57,246 nucleotides of DNA from Akkermansia sp. (GTDB taxonomy: Bacteria > Verrucomicrobiota > Verrucomicrobiia > Verrucomicrobiales > Akkermansiaceae), in the NCBI RefSeq assembly GCF_020860705.1, contig NZ_JAJBTT010000042.1, positions 1 through 57,246 of the forward strand, read 5' to 3'. Below the pieces are notes generated by a model that was given only the letters and a program-made list of their open reading frames with translations, was not told the origin of the DNA and made no database searches. This document shows, one piece after another, positions 1 to 9,065 of this stretch (its first letter is position 1; each line of letters opens with the position of its first letter). The position numbers were made by a program, and so were the translations under genes.

Positions 1-27
1 AGATACTTTTCACTCTCCGGACTTCCA

Positions 28-66
28 GGGCCGTTCCGGACAAGAGCCGGAGCGGTCCTCTTTTTT
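28..66 (+). terminator. Rho-independent terminator of an upstream gene
   Basis: A 12-bp stem (28-39 with 47-58, two G-U pairs) and a six-base loop are followed by six T at 61-66. It would end a + strand gene lying before the window, and it separates that gene from the minus-strand AsmA-like gene. Confidence 0.75.
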
Positions 67-103
67 AGTTAACAGTTAATAGGGAACAGTTAATGGTAAC
101 TCC

Positions 104-140
104 ACTCTTAACTCTTAACTCTTAACTCTCAACTCTTAAC
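104..140. repeat. 7-bp tandem repeat (actctta, about 5 copies)
   Basis: Five consecutive copies of the heptamer actctta, one with a single change (actctca), lie between the upstream terminator and the stop of the AsmA-like gene. A looser repeat of acagttaat lies just before it at about 71-95. The tract is non-coding and of a kind prone to replication slippage. Confidence 0.8.
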
Positions 141-156
141 CGTACTCCATCCCCTC

Positions 157-3100
157 CTACCTCCTCCGCGCCGGGGCAGCAGCGGGAGGAACAGGAGCTT
201 TCCCGCCGGAAAACGGCGCAAAACTCCAGGAAACATTGCTTAAAGGCCCCGTACCGCGCACCTGGAACAATCCCCCGGCCAACAGGAAAACGGGAGAAGT
301 AATAATTCCCGGAAAACCACGGAGCCTTAGCTTGAAATCTGAATTGACCTGCAAATCGGAAAGGCGTATCCAGCCGCCCCCTTCCAGGGACATATTGCTG
401 CCCTTGGCTGAGAAATTGCTGGTGCGGATATAACCCTTTTCAATGGAAAAATCACAATCGGCCCTGGTAATCTTGTAATTGATCAGGTGGCCCAGCCCCG
501 GAATATAATTGGAAAGGGCTTCTCCCAAAAAACCGAAGAGGGGGATTTCCACCAGATTCCCATGCACCAGGGCGGCTTCCCCCTTTGCCTGGATGGAATC
601 CATGTTGCCCCCCTTGGATGAAAATTCAATAGCCCCGTGCACCGTGGCCTTGTCCATCTTCTTGTCGTAGGACCTCCCGATGGCCGTCAGGTTCATGTCC
701 TGAAGGACAAAAGAGCCGTTCAGGGCGTCCCCGTCGTCAATCTGGGCCAGCACGCGGCCCGTAAAAGAGCCCTGCCAAATAGTACCCTTCATTTTATCCA
801 CTACCACCCACTGCGGGGAAATAAGCACTTCCCCCTTCGTATTCCCAAGGTCCAGCGTAGTTCCCAGCAACGGATAGCGCACGCGCCCCGCGGAAGCGTC
901 AAAGCGGATGCGCCCCTTCATCAGCTTCATGTCATCCCCCATCGGGAACATGCCTCCGCCGGAAAGCGTCACGGGCCGCGTAAAGACGAACTCCTTCAAG
1001 ACCTTGGCGGCGCTGTCGGAAAACATGCGTATGGTATAGCCGGGATAGGCCTGGCCTTCCATGCCCAGCACCTCCACCGTATCCTGCACAAAATGGAAAT
1101 CTATGCTCTTGGCCTTGAGGGTGCACTCCGCAGGACCGCCGGACAACCCTGCGGAAGACAAGTAATCCCCATTGGAAACCACCGTGGTTACATTAGTCAA
1201 AACCAGCTGGTCCGTCACCAGGTGGGCATCCGCCCGGGCGGACTTCAGGTCCACCCCCTTGTACCGGGTATTCGTTGCGGAAACAGTGGCCTGCAGGTCA
1301 TACGCCTTTTCCAGATTGTACAGGCCCAGCGTTCCCTGGAAAGACAGCTCCAGGCCTGAATCCTTGCGGAACACGAAGCGGCTCATGAAAAAATCGTCCT
1401 CCTTGATGTTGAGCAGCCGGTCCACCGTCTCCAGAGGAACCGTAGACTGCCCCATCACAAACATCTGGCCGTCCAGAAAACCGTTGGCAAACAACTCAAA
1501 AACTCCTTTTCCCAACTCTATCCGGCAATTCTGGACAAAAAGCTGGTTGGGGCGGTACTCCACCTCCACATTCGCCGTCTTGACGGGCACCTTGTTCCAG
1601 GCCAGGTTTTCCGCATTGACGCGCACGCGGACCAGTGTAGGCTCCACGGGCTTTCCTTCCGGAATGTCCAGTCTGCCATGCACTCTCAACACCGCTTTTT
1701 CCGGCAGCTTCAAACTCTCCGGCACGGGAGCCAAATTCCCGGCCAGAGCCACCAGCAGCTCCGGCTTCAAATCAGACTCCAGCGTAAAAACAAGATCGGT
1801 CCCCAGGTAGCTGCCCTCCACCTTCACACGTCCATCCTCCCGCACCAGGTCCATCCCGGTGATATTGATGGAACGGCCGATCAATTCCCCCCTGGCGGAA
1901 GCGGAGGAAAATTCCACTCCCTGGTAGGATATATCCGTTACGGCGGCCTCAACCTGCAGGCGGTCCACCCGGAACGGCCCCTTCCAGTCCTTTCCCATCT
2001 CAACGGTGCCATACACCTTCAATTCAGGATCTCCGTTGATCTCAAGCGTAGGCGGCAGTTTGACGTCTTCAGGAGCAATGGACCGGGCCATGTCCAGCAT
2101 GGCATTCATGGGCAGCGTGCTGTGCACATCCACCTTGATCTCGCCGTCCACGCCCATCACCCTGCCGGAAAAGCTGCCGCCGTGATGCCGTATATCCAGA
2201 TCCGTTACATAAAAATTGCCATCCTCGTAGCTGAAATCGCAGGAAGCCCTCTCAAACTTCTCCCCAAGCACGGAAAAGGCGCCCATGGAGCCGGACCCCG
2301 TCATGTTCACATGCTCCACGCCCTCCCAGTTCTCCGTAAAAACAGCACGGCCGGAAACCTGCACGCGAGGCTCGCTCAAGAACTTCATTTCGCGAGGAAC
2401 CAGGGCTTCGTCAACAACGGCCACGGCCCAGGACACCAGAGGAGCCGTGCTGCGGACATCCCAGATCAGGGAACGTTTCTTCAAATCAGCCTGGAGGGAA
2501 AGATTGACAAAACCGGCCGTTTCCGCATCCCGCATGGTAAAGCGCTTGGCCATAATGACGGAATCCGCATAATCTCCGCTGAACAGGAAATTCCTGACCC
2601 GGATTTTCCCGTACCTCAGGGAAAGCGCCTGCAAGTCCACTCCCACGCGCAAGTCCCCGTTCGGATCGTCGCTTAGATTGACGGCCAGTTCGGGCGGAGA
2701 CGCTTCAGGCCATTTCACCCGGTCCAGGTACTTCAGCACCAGGTTCAGTTGTTTCCTGACGGCAGCCACGTCCGCGGGCTTCAGCACAAAATCACCGGAA
2801 TCCCCCTGCCCGACGGAAAAAGCGCCCTGGGCGGTCACGCGGATACCCTGCACCAGGGCGTCAGCCTTCACAATGTCCACCATGCCGGGACGCCCCAGAT
2901 CCAGCTCCGCATTCAGCCCTGTGGTGGAAAAAATCCTCTCCGGCTTTTCCGCATCCACGGGAAGCCTGATGTCCAAACCTTTCACATTCAGCCGTTCCGG
3001 CACCACCTGCCCGTCCATCAGCTCCTTCCAGTTCAGGGCCACATCCGCTTCATGCAGCAGCGCTACGGAGCTGCGCGTTTCCGGAGGAGCCTCCGGATCC

Positions 3101-3336
3101 AGCAGTTCCACGTTCTTCAAAGTCACCACGGCACGGGGCCACAGGGAAATTTTCAGCGTTTCTATATGAACGGGAACGCCTTTTTCCAGAAGAGCCTGTT
3201 CCACGCGCTGCACCACGAAAGAGGGAACGCCCCAGATGGCCACATAGCAAATACACCCCAGCACCAAGGCGCACAGCAAAATAATCATTGAGGGAATCAA
3301 TCCCTTGATCCATCTCATGAATGTCCGATGAGCCAT
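157..3336 (-). CDS. Large AsmA/TamB-like envelope protein
   Basis: This 1059-aa protein has one N-terminal membrane anchor (about residues 12-35) and a very long periplasmic part rich in short beta strands. Its opening resembles AsmA-like proteins (a membrane segment, then a hydrophobic 'V-x-x-A-L-L-E-K-G-V-P-V' stretch). Near the C-terminus is the AsmA_2/DUF3971 pattern 'NYKITRADCDFSIEKGYI' leading into a glycine-rich end with a proline/arginine tail. Such proteins form elongated grooves linked to lipid or outer-membrane traffic. Inference: an inner-membrane-anchored bridge or modulator of outer-membrane assembly. No partner gene is adjacent and the next gene is divergent. The family assignment is fairly safe; the exact substrate is unknown. 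Confidence 0.8.
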   Translation of the reverse strand: MAHRTFMRWIKGLIPSMIILLCALVLGCICYVAIWGVPSFVVQRVEQALLEKGVPVHIETLKISLWPRAVVTLKNVELLDPEAPPETRSSVALLHEADVALNWKELMDGQVVPERLNVKGLDIRLPVDAEKPERIFSTTGLNAELDLGRPGMVDIVKADALVQGIRVTAQGAFSVGQGDSGDFVLKPADVAAVRKQLNLVLKYLDRVKWPEASPPELAVNLSDDPNGDLRVGVDLQALSLRYGKIRVRNFLFSGDYADSVIMAKRFTMRDAETAGFVNLSLQADLKKRSLIWDVRSTAPLVSWAVAVVDEALVPREMKFLSEPRVQVSGRAVFTENWEGVEHVNMTGSGSMGAFSVLGEKFERASCDFSYEDGNFYVTDLDIRHHGGSFSGRVMGVDGEIKVDVHSTLPMNAMLDMARSIAPEDVKLPPTLEINGDPELKVYGTVEMGKDWKGPFRVDRLQVEAAVTDISYQGVEFSSASARGELIGRSINITGMDLVREDGRVKVEGSYLGTDLVFTLESDLKPELLVALAGNLAPVPESLKLPEKAVLRVHGRLDIPEGKPVEPTLVRVRVNAENLAWNKVPVKTANVEVEYRPNQLFVQNCRIELGKGVFELFANGFLDGQMFVMGQSTVPLETVDRLLNIKEDDFFMSRFVFRKDSGLELSFQGTLGLYNLEKAYDLQATVSATNTRYKGVDLKSARADAHLVTDQLVLTNVTTVVSNGDYLSSAGLSGGPAECTLKAKSIDFHFVQDTVEVLGMEGQAYPGYTIRMFSDSAAKVLKEFVFTRPVTLSGGGMFPMGDDMKLMKGRIRFDASAGRVRYPLLGTTLDLGNTKGEVLISPQWVVVDKMKGTIWQGSFTGRVLAQIDDGDALNGSFVLQDMNLTAIGRSYDKKMDKATVHGAIEFSSKGGNMDSIQAKGEAALVHGNLVEIPLFGFLGEALSNYIPGLGHLINYKITRADCDFSIEKGYIRTSNFSAKGSNMSLEGGGWIRLSDLQVNSDFKLRLRGFPGIITSPVFLLAGGLFQVRGTGPLSNVSWSFAPFSGGKAPVPPAAAPARRR

Positions 3337-3527
3337 ACGCCTTATATTGTTTGCACAGGTACCCCGACACGGTACCTTAAAATAAGAGACATTGCACCAT
3401 CAATTTACGTTGCCGATTTATTTTACAGCCACGGGGGCATGCTGTCATCCTCCTTGAACGGCTTGGCATCCCATCCGGTCAAACCATTTACCGGCGAAAA
3501 ACCGGTTTCAATACCAATCTTATCAAC

Positions 3528-4226
3528 ATGAATATCATCATTGACCGTGCATCATCCCGGGGGCATGCCAACCACGGATGGCTGAACACGTACCACACGT
3601 TCAGCTTCGCCAATTACTTCAATCCGGACCGCATGCAATTCGGCGCCCTGCGCGTTCTCAACGACGACACGGTTCTGCCGGATGAAGGCTTCGGCACCCA
3701 TCCGCACAAGAATATGGAGGTGATTTCCATTCCCCTGAAAGGAAAGCTGCGCCATGGGGACAGCCTGAACAACAGCCATACCATCACGCGCGGGGAAATC
3801 CAGGTCATGAGCGCCGGAACGGGCATCCAGCACAGTGAATTCAACGGCAGTTCCTCGGAACTCCTGGAATTCCTGCAAATATGGGTCATTCCGGACAGGG
3901 TCAACACGCCCCCCAAATACCGGGATTACGACATCAAGCCCCTGCTGAAACACAATGAAATCTCCACCTTCCTGGCGCCGGAAACGGATATCTCCATCAT
4001 GCAGCAGGCCTGGTTCTCCTGGGCGGAGCTGGACCGAGGCGTTGAACGGGAATACCGGTTCAAGTGCCAGAACACGGGCGTCTACGTCTTCGTCATCGAC
4101 GGGGAAATCAAGATCGGAGATACGGTGCTGCACCGCCGGGACGGAGCCGGAATCACGGATACGGACTCCATCACCATAGAAGCCCTTCAGAATTCAACCG
4201 TTCTGCTGATGGAAGTGGCCGTCTGA
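3528..4226 (+). CDS. Pirin family protein
   Basis: This 232-aa bicupin resembles YhhW-type pirins, some of which act as quercetin 2,3-dioxygenases. The N-terminal cupin keeps the metal ligands His58, His60 (in THPHKNMEV), His102 and Glu104 (in GIQHSEF). It opens with the usual pirin start 'RASSRGHANHGWLNTYHTFSF'-like block, and its length is normal for the family. The C-terminal cupin (about 135-230) lacks obvious ligands, as is usual. It is cytoplasmic with no signal peptide. It is transcribed alone, divergent from the AsmA-like gene across about 190 bp. The physiological substrate cannot be read from the sequence. Confidence 0.92.
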   Translation: MNIIIDRASSRGHANHGWLNTYHTFSFANYFNPDRMQFGALRVLNDDTVLPDEGFGTHPHKNMEVISIPLKGKLRHGDSLNNSHTITRGEIQVMSAGTGIQHSEFNGSSSELLEFLQIWVIPDRVNTPPKYRDYDIKPLLKHNEISTFLAPETDISIMQQAWFSWAELDRGVEREYRFKCQNTGVYVFVIDGEIKIGDTVLHRRDGAGITDTDSITIEALQNSTVLLMEVAV

Positions 4227-4347
4227 CGGCTGGAACGATGCTCCGGCTTCGCCCTACATAAGGCACACCGGGGAATCTCCGTGATTTCAACTTCCAGCCG
4301 CAACCACGAAGGGCTTGGGACCGTAAAAAAGAAGGATTAACAAGACT

Positions 4348-5229
4348 TTATCTGGCATCCTTTTTACTGCGTCCCTTGTACAGGAATTCCGTGGAGGAAT
4401 CCCGCCCCACCGTACGGTCCACAAGGTCATTGATTTCCCCTTCCTGATAGCCCGCCATGCGGATATATTTGATGACCTCTCCCTTTTTTCCGGGAAACAG
4501 ACGGACAAGAGTGGGCACGAAATCTTCTTCCATCCTCTCGAGGGTATTTTTAATCTCCATGTTCCTTCCGTCGTTGGCCACTATTTTATTATTCAAATTA
4601 GTAGCCATCCTTCCAGTCTCCGCTCCAAACGGATCAAGTTTTTCTTCCAGCGTAGTTGCGTTTTCCCTGCGTTCGGCAAGCGCTTTCTTATAGTCCAGCC
4701 GGGCGGCCTTTTCCCGTTCCGGCAAATCGCCAACATAGGCACCCCGCACTCTGTGCAGCATGCGGGCGGCATAAAGGCTGAAAAGATGCGCCAATTCCTT
4801 CCGTTTCAGGGGCTGCTGGGTTGTGAATTCATCCAGATTATTCCGGGCTATTTTGAGAAAACGATTAAAAACATTTCCCAAAAGCCGTAAATCTATATTG
4901 TCGTTAAAGGAAGCCGTTGTCCTGCAATCGTAATCCTCAAAAGGAAAAAGAGGAGCGAAGGAAACATAATAGGCAAGCCAGAAAAACTCCCGGATGGATT
5001 CAAGATCTTGAGATTTTGGATGGTTTTTAATATAAAAAACACGAGATTTTTTATAAAATTCCTTGAGCTTGTTTTCCTTGAGCAAAACATCCAAGGCTTT
5101 GAAATCTTCTGGAACATTACTTAAGAATTTGACACTACTGGGTTTCTCCAAGGGAACTGGAAAATCTGACGCATGTGAAGAAACCACGATTCCCATAAAG
5201 AGGGAGAGAAGACAAGACTGCATTTTCAT
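4348..5229 (-). CDS. Exported protein of unknown function
   Basis: This 293-aa protein has an N-terminal signal peptide (MKMQSCLLSLFMGIVVSSHAS). The body is charged and mostly helical, and carries a basic stretch near 165-195 (PEREKAARLDYKKALAERRE). I recognise no family and see no catalytic motif. It begins 12 nt after the stop of an orphan in-frame peptide (5242-5412) that seems to be the broken end of an upstream partner gene. The region is more AT-rich than its neighbours, which fits an accessory gene. Confidence 0.75.
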   Translation of the reverse strand: MKMQSCLLSLFMGIVVSSHASDFPVPLEKPSSVKFLSNVPEDFKALDVLLKENKLKEFYKKSRVFYIKNHPKSQDLESIREFFWLAYYVSFAPLFPFEDYDCRTTASFNDNIDLRLLGNVFNRFLKIARNNLDEFTTQQPLKRKELAHLFSLYAARMLHRVRGAYVGDLPEREKAARLDYKKALAERRENATTLEEKLDPFGAETGRMATNLNNKIVANDGRNMEIKNTLERMEEDFVPTLVRLFPGKKGEVIKYIRMAGYQEGEINDLVDRTVGRDSSTEFLYKGRSKKDAR

Positions 5230-5241
5230 AATTTAATTCCG

Positions 5242-5412
5242 TTAATCCGTTTCTTTAGGCCCTAAATAGTTATAATGATTTCCGGTACCATCTGAATAAG
5301 CCTCAGCCGTACATCCGAATTTCGACACGTCCTCACAAACTCCACTTATTCTTTGCGTTTGAGGATTGAACTGATACTCCTTACTGCACAACACAGGATA
5401 GAATGGGTAGAT
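5242..5412 (-). pseudogene. Orphan 56-codon C-terminal fragment
   Basis: Directly after the TAA of the DUF2062 gene the same frame stays open for 56 codons to a second TAA at 5242-5244. The encoded peptide has ordinary protein composition (two Cys, many Tyr/Asn/Gly, ending GPKETD) but no ATG and no ribosome binding site. It ends 12 nt before the start of the secreted unknown at 5229. It is probably the 3' remnant of a deleted gene once in operon with that neighbour. Stop-codon readthrough of DUF2062 is possible but less likely. Confidence 0.4.
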
Positions 5413-6009
5413 TTATTTACTAAAACCTTTCCCGGAAGAAGACTTACCCGAATTTTTCCTGCTGCGCAGAAAAAGGCCTATCCCCCAGGCAGCCTGCACC
5501 AGTCCATAGCACAGGCATCCCAATACGACGCTGGAAATAATCCAGCCCGTCACGAATTCCAAACTGACCATGCCGATGCCCAGCCCGTCAAAGGGAGCCC
5601 AGGACCACTGCTGCACCGCTGTTTTCAGCATCTGCCAGTTTGCTCCGGACGTGGGAAGGCCCACGATGGAAAAAAGGAACCACCCCAGCCACCACTGGGC
5701 CGGAATGGCAAAGAAGGTAAACCCGGGGGGAGAAAGCCACGCCATCAGGATGGCTACGGGAATATTGCCCTTGCGCCACAGGCAGGCGAACACGCCCCAC
5801 AGGCTCTGCATGGGAAGCGGGGCAATCGCCGCCGCCGCGCCCCACCCTGCGCCCGTAGCCACGGACTGCCTGTCCCAGGACCAGTAAACATGGTCGAAAA
5901 TCCGGGCGGAAAGGAACTTGCTGGTCCATGATTTTTTGCGCACCTCCGTCAGCAGGTAAAGCCTGACCTTGCGCATCAATTGCCTGTAGCGGTGTTCCAT
6001 TCGCCGCAA
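5413..6009 (-). CDS. DUF2062 membrane protein
   Basis: This 198-aa protein carries the DUF2062 signature: a basic N-terminal region, then the segment ATGAGWGAAAAIAPLPMQ followed by three or four hydrophobic helices (about 55-75, 80-100, 105-120 and 150-175) and a short basic tail. DUF2062 proteins are small inner-membrane proteins of unknown biochemical role, sometimes fused to glycosyltransferases. No glycosyltransferase is nearby. It is divergent from tlyA across about 150 bp. Confidence 0.85.
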   Translation of the reverse strand: MRRMEHRYRQLMRKVRLYLLTEVRKKSWTSKFLSARIFDHVYWSWDRQSVATGAGWGAAAAIAPLPMQSLWGVFACLWRKGNIPVAILMAWLSPPGFTFFAIPAQWWLGWFLFSIVGLPTSGANWQMLKTAVQQWSWAPFDGLGIGMVSLEFVTGWIISSVVLGCLCYGLVQAAWGIGLFLRSRKNSGKSSSGKGFSK

Positions 6010-6160
6010 AGTCTCGTATAAATCCGCGCTGAATCAATCGTAAAATGCTCCAGCGGGCGCCATGCCGCAATTTTATCCCCAAACGCCCTTTGCGCGCGGT
6101 TTTTCTTGATTCCCCATGCGGTTTCATGAAATACCTGCGTACGCACCTTTCTTCCCCATC

Positions 6161-6889
6161 ATGAGCAAGCAACGACTCGACGTCCTTCTGGTTTCCCGCA
6201 ACCTCGTAGAATCACGGGAACTGGCCCAGAGGCTCATCATTGCCGGAGAAGTCAGCGTGGGCGGCCACCCCTCCACCAAGCCGGGGCTCAAGGTCAATGA
6301 AGACGCGGACATCGCCATCAGGAACCGTCCCCGCTACGTCAGCCGCGGCGGCTTGAAAATGGAGGGCGCCCTGAACGCCTTCCCCGTATCCGCAGAGGGC
6401 AAGGTCTGCCTGGACATCGGCGCCTCCACCGGGGGGTTTACGGACTGCCTGCTGCAGCATGGCGCCGTCAAAGTCCACGCGATCGACGTCGGCACCAACC
6501 AGCTCGTCTGGAAACTGCGGCAGGACCCCCGCGTCATCGTGAAGGAGAAATTCAACGCCCGCTACATGACTCCGGAGGACATCGGGGAGCAGGTGGATCT
6601 GATCGTTTCCGACGTCTCCTTCATTTCCCTGAAAAAAATCCTTCCCGCCGCCTTCCCCCTGCTGAAGGAAGGAGGGGACGCCCTGGTACTCATCAAGCCC
6701 CAGTTTGAACTCCAGCCGGAGGACATCGGCCCCGGCGGCATCGTCAGGGACCCGGCCCTGCATCAGCGGGCGGTGGATTCCATACGCTCCTTCGTCACGG
6801 AGGATCTGAACCGCTCCTGGATGGGATGCGAACCCTCCCCCATCACCGGCACGGACGGCAACCATGAATTCCTGGCGTGGCTCAAGTAG
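6161..6889 (+). CDS. tlyA: TlyA family 2'-O-ribose rRNA methyltransferase
   Basis: This 242-aa protein has an S4 RNA-binding domain (about 3-65, QRLDVLLVSRN) followed by an FtsJ/RrmJ-type SAM methyltransferase (SAM motif CLDIGASTGGFTDCLL; DVSFISL; LIKPQFE). TlyA proteins methylate the 2'-O of cytidines in 16S and/or 23S rRNA and influence capreomycin sensitivity; older annotations call them hemolysin A. I chose the ATG at 6161 (MSKQRLDVLL) over an upstream in-frame ATG at 6116 because family members begin at this point. The gene stands alone. Confidence 0.93.
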   Translation: MSKQRLDVLLVSRNLVESRELAQRLIIAGEVSVGGHPSTKPGLKVNEDADIAIRNRPRYVSRGGLKMEGALNAFPVSAEGKVCLDIGASTGGFTDCLLQHGAVKVHAIDVGTNQLVWKLRQDPRVIVKEKFNARYMTPEDIGEQVDLIVSDVSFISLKKILPAAFPLLKEGGDALVLIKPQFELQPEDIGPGGIVRDPALHQRAVDSIRSFVTEDLNRSWMGCEPSPITGTDGNHEFLAWLK

Positions 6890-7009
6890 TCGGAGGCCCT
6901 TTCCTGTGAGGCATATTATGCCGCCGGAACGCCGCAACAGGCGGTCCACCCCCGCTTCCCCCTGACACTGCACGTTGCCGACGGAGCTGGACTTTCCTTT
7001 CCAGGCGGG

Positions 7010-7738
7010 TCAGAGCTTGCGGTAAACCTCGTCGAACGGAACTCTGTACCGCTCGCCCCAGATACCTTTCTCTCCGTCCCGTATTCCGCAGGGAACAACC
7101 ATATTGATCCCGGCGCCATGAGGCAATTTCAACAGCTTTTTCATACGCTTGCTGTCAAATCCCTCCAGCGGGCAGGTATCGTACCCTTCAGCGGCCATGG
7201 CAATCATGAACGTCTGGGCGGCGAGGGCGCAGGACTTGTTGACCGTAACGCGCATATCGCACTCGGAAACTTCGCGCATCATAGGGCGGAAAAGTCCTAT
7301 TCCCCTGGCCAGCAAAGCCCGGAAAGCACCCAAAACGCCGCCACAACGAGCATAAAGGAACGGCATCAGCTTCCCATAATATAACTCCCGGTCCCTGATG
7401 CGCTTGGCCTGGCGTTCCTCCGGACTGTTCCGCCGGATGTTTCCACGCTCGAATTCGAGGACGGATTGCGCCCGCTGCCGGTACAGGTCCTGCCGCGTCA
7501 CGAAAACGACTATTTCCGAAGCCGTGACGGCAGCCGACTGGCCGAGACAGGCCCCGGCAATGCGGGCTATCAATTCGGGCCGGGTGATTTGGAAGAATTC
7601 CCATAACTGCATGTTTGAACTGCTGGGAGCCAGGGCGGCCAATTCCAGGCAGTGCTTTACCTTCTCGGGGTCCAGCGGTTTATTTTTATCAAAGACCCGC
7701 ACAGCCCGCCGGTAAATCAAGGCTTCTTCCAAATTCAT
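7010..7738 (-). CDS. Nitroreductase family flavoprotein
   Basis: This 242-aa protein begins MNLEEALIYRRAVRVFD, the nitroreductase start in which Arg residues contact FMN phosphate. It continues with ELAALAPSSSNMQLWEF and near the C-terminus has MAAEGYDTCPLEGFD, the second FMN-site block. Such enzymes use NAD(P)H to reduce nitro, quinone or enone substrates. It follows the DJ-1/PfpI gene by only a few bases, so the two are probably co-transcribed. A GTG five codons upstream (7753) is an alternative start. The substrate is unknown. Confidence 0.9.
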   Translation of the reverse strand: MNLEEALIYRRAVRVFDKNKPLDPEKVKHCLELAALAPSSSNMQLWEFFQITRPELIARIAGACLGQSAAVTASEIVVFVTRQDLYRQRAQSVLEFERGNIRRNSPEERQAKRIRDRELYYGKLMPFLYARCGGVLGAFRALLARGIGLFRPMMREVSECDMRVTVNKSCALAAQTFMIAMAAEGYDTCPLEGFDSKRMKKLLKLPHGAGINMVVPCGIRDGEKGIWGERYRVPFDEVYRKL

Positions 7739-7756
7739 CACGTTCACTGCCACTTA

Positions 7757-8449
7757 TTATTGATTGAACCGGTCCATCACCGTTTCAGCCATTTTCTCCG
7801 AACTGAACGGGTCCTGGCCCGTGATCAGGTTTCCGTCGGTCACGACTTCCGGCATCATCGGGATCAAAGACTTCTTGTAATCCGCCCGCCGTTCCTTCAA
7901 TGCGGATTCCAGATCGAAAGGCACCTCCTTTTTCTTTCCGGCCAGGCCTTCCTCAAACCAGCTGAATCCCGTGACTTTCTTATCTTTTACCAGATATTGC
8001 CCGTCAGAGAGTTTCACGTTTAATAATCCGCATACGCCATGGCAAATAGCCGCAACTACTTTATTATTTTCATAGTGCTCCTTGATGAGCGTTTGCAAAA
8101 CGGCATTATCCGGGAAATCAAACATTGCACCGTGGCCGCCGGCCAAATAAATGCAGTCGAACAACTGTCCGGAAACTTCATCCAGGCTTTTCGTGTGCCG
8201 CAGCACATTCCGGAATTCCGAATCGTCCCAGTATTGCTTGGACAATTTGTCCATGTACATCGTCTTCAGGCTCGTGGGATCAACCGGGATGTCGCCTCCC
8301 TTCGGACTCGCAATGACAATCTCATATCCCTGCTTTTTCGCGCTGTCGTACATGTGGGTAAGCTCGCTGAGCCACAATCCCGTTTCATCTTTTCCGTCGG
8401 GGAACATCCCGGTTCCGGTGACGACCATCAGTATCTTCATTTGTTTCAT
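7757..8449 (-). CDS. DJ-1/PfpI (Hsp31-like) class I glutamine amidotransferase-like protein
   Basis: This 230-aa protein shows the DJ-1/PfpI fold: VVTGTGMFPDG at the start, IASPKGGDIPVDPTS in the middle, YLAGGHGAMFDFPDN, and the nucleophile elbow AAICHGVCGLL with the catalytic Cys. The DPTS stretch and the length match Hsp31/glyoxalase III-like members, which act as methylglyoxalases or deglycases and holding chaperones. A good ribosome binding site (AGGAG about 10 nt upstream) supports the start. It probably forms an operon with the following nitroreductase, suggesting defence against carbonyl or electrophile stress. Confidence 0.9.
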   Translation of the reverse strand: MKQMKILMVVTGTGMFPDGKDETGLWLSELTHMYDSAKKQGYEIVIASPKGGDIPVDPTSLKTMYMDKLSKQYWDDSEFRNVLRHTKSLDEVSGQLFDCIYLAGGHGAMFDFPDNAVLQTLIKEHYENNKVVAAICHGVCGLLNVKLSDGQYLVKDKKVTGFSWFEEGLAGKKKEVPFDLESALKERRADYKKSLIPMMPEVVTDGNLITGQDPFSSEKMAETVMDRFNQ

Positions 8450-9004
8450 TTTTCTGTTTCTCCTGTTCTATATATAAAATCGGCCATCATCTGTAATTCA
8501 TGAATGAACTATTAATGATACACTGCCGGCCATATGTTATTTTTCATTTATTGGCACTTCAACCATGCGCGGAAAACAGAACCTTTGTCAATGCATCACT
8601 CCATCTTAATAAAAACGCGCAGCCGGTTAAAGGACCAACCTGCCGTGCCTCTTTTAAAAGGAATTCTCCGCGGAAACTCCGGGTTTTCCTCCGGGCTTCA
8701 GAGCTATCTCCGCAAACAGGAAATCACGGGAAACCATATCCCCAACCAACACCAAAACTCATTCATTGCCAAGTTTCTGTAAAAATCCATTCTTCATTCA
8801 TCCTGCCGAATTGGCCATGGAGGGGAAAAACGGTTCCTCTCCCTTCCCTGCCGCCCTGCGTTCGCCGGAACAGCCACATCCGTTCCGCGCTTCCCCCAAT
8901 GACACAAAATCCTTATTCGTTGAAACCCTCCGTCTGAACATGACGCGAGACTCTCCGGCATCTCCCCGCTGGAAAGGAAGATTCAGCCTTCCTTCATTTC
9001 ATCA
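8450..9004. other. Gene-free interval
   Basis: About 550 bp between the DJ-1-like gene and the nagB terminator. Open frames here have no start context or family resemblance, and their composition is atypical of protein. The first ~60 bp must hold the DJ-1/nitroreductase promoter; I see no other signal. Confidence 0.5.
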
Positions 9005-9043
9005 AAAAAACGCCGCCTTTCCCACCAATCGGGAAAAGCGGCG
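9005..9043 (-). terminator. nagB Rho-independent terminator
   Basis: On the minus strand a 13-bp GC-rich stem (9011-9023 with 9031-9043, one mismatch region) is followed by a run of T (9005-9010). It lies about 20 nt beyond the nagB stop. Confidence 0.9.
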
Positions 9044-9065
9044 TGTTCGTGTTGAAACGGAGGGG

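Noticed and set aside
637..2676. Long plus-strand open frames opposite the AsmA-like gene
   Set aside because: They are shadows of a GC-rich gene; their His/Arg/Gln-rich composition and lack of domains are not protein-like.
8500..8937. A 145-codon plus-strand frame between the DJ-1 and nagB genes
   Set aside because: No ribosome binding site, random-looking composition rich in Pro/Ser/Arg, and no recognisable motif.
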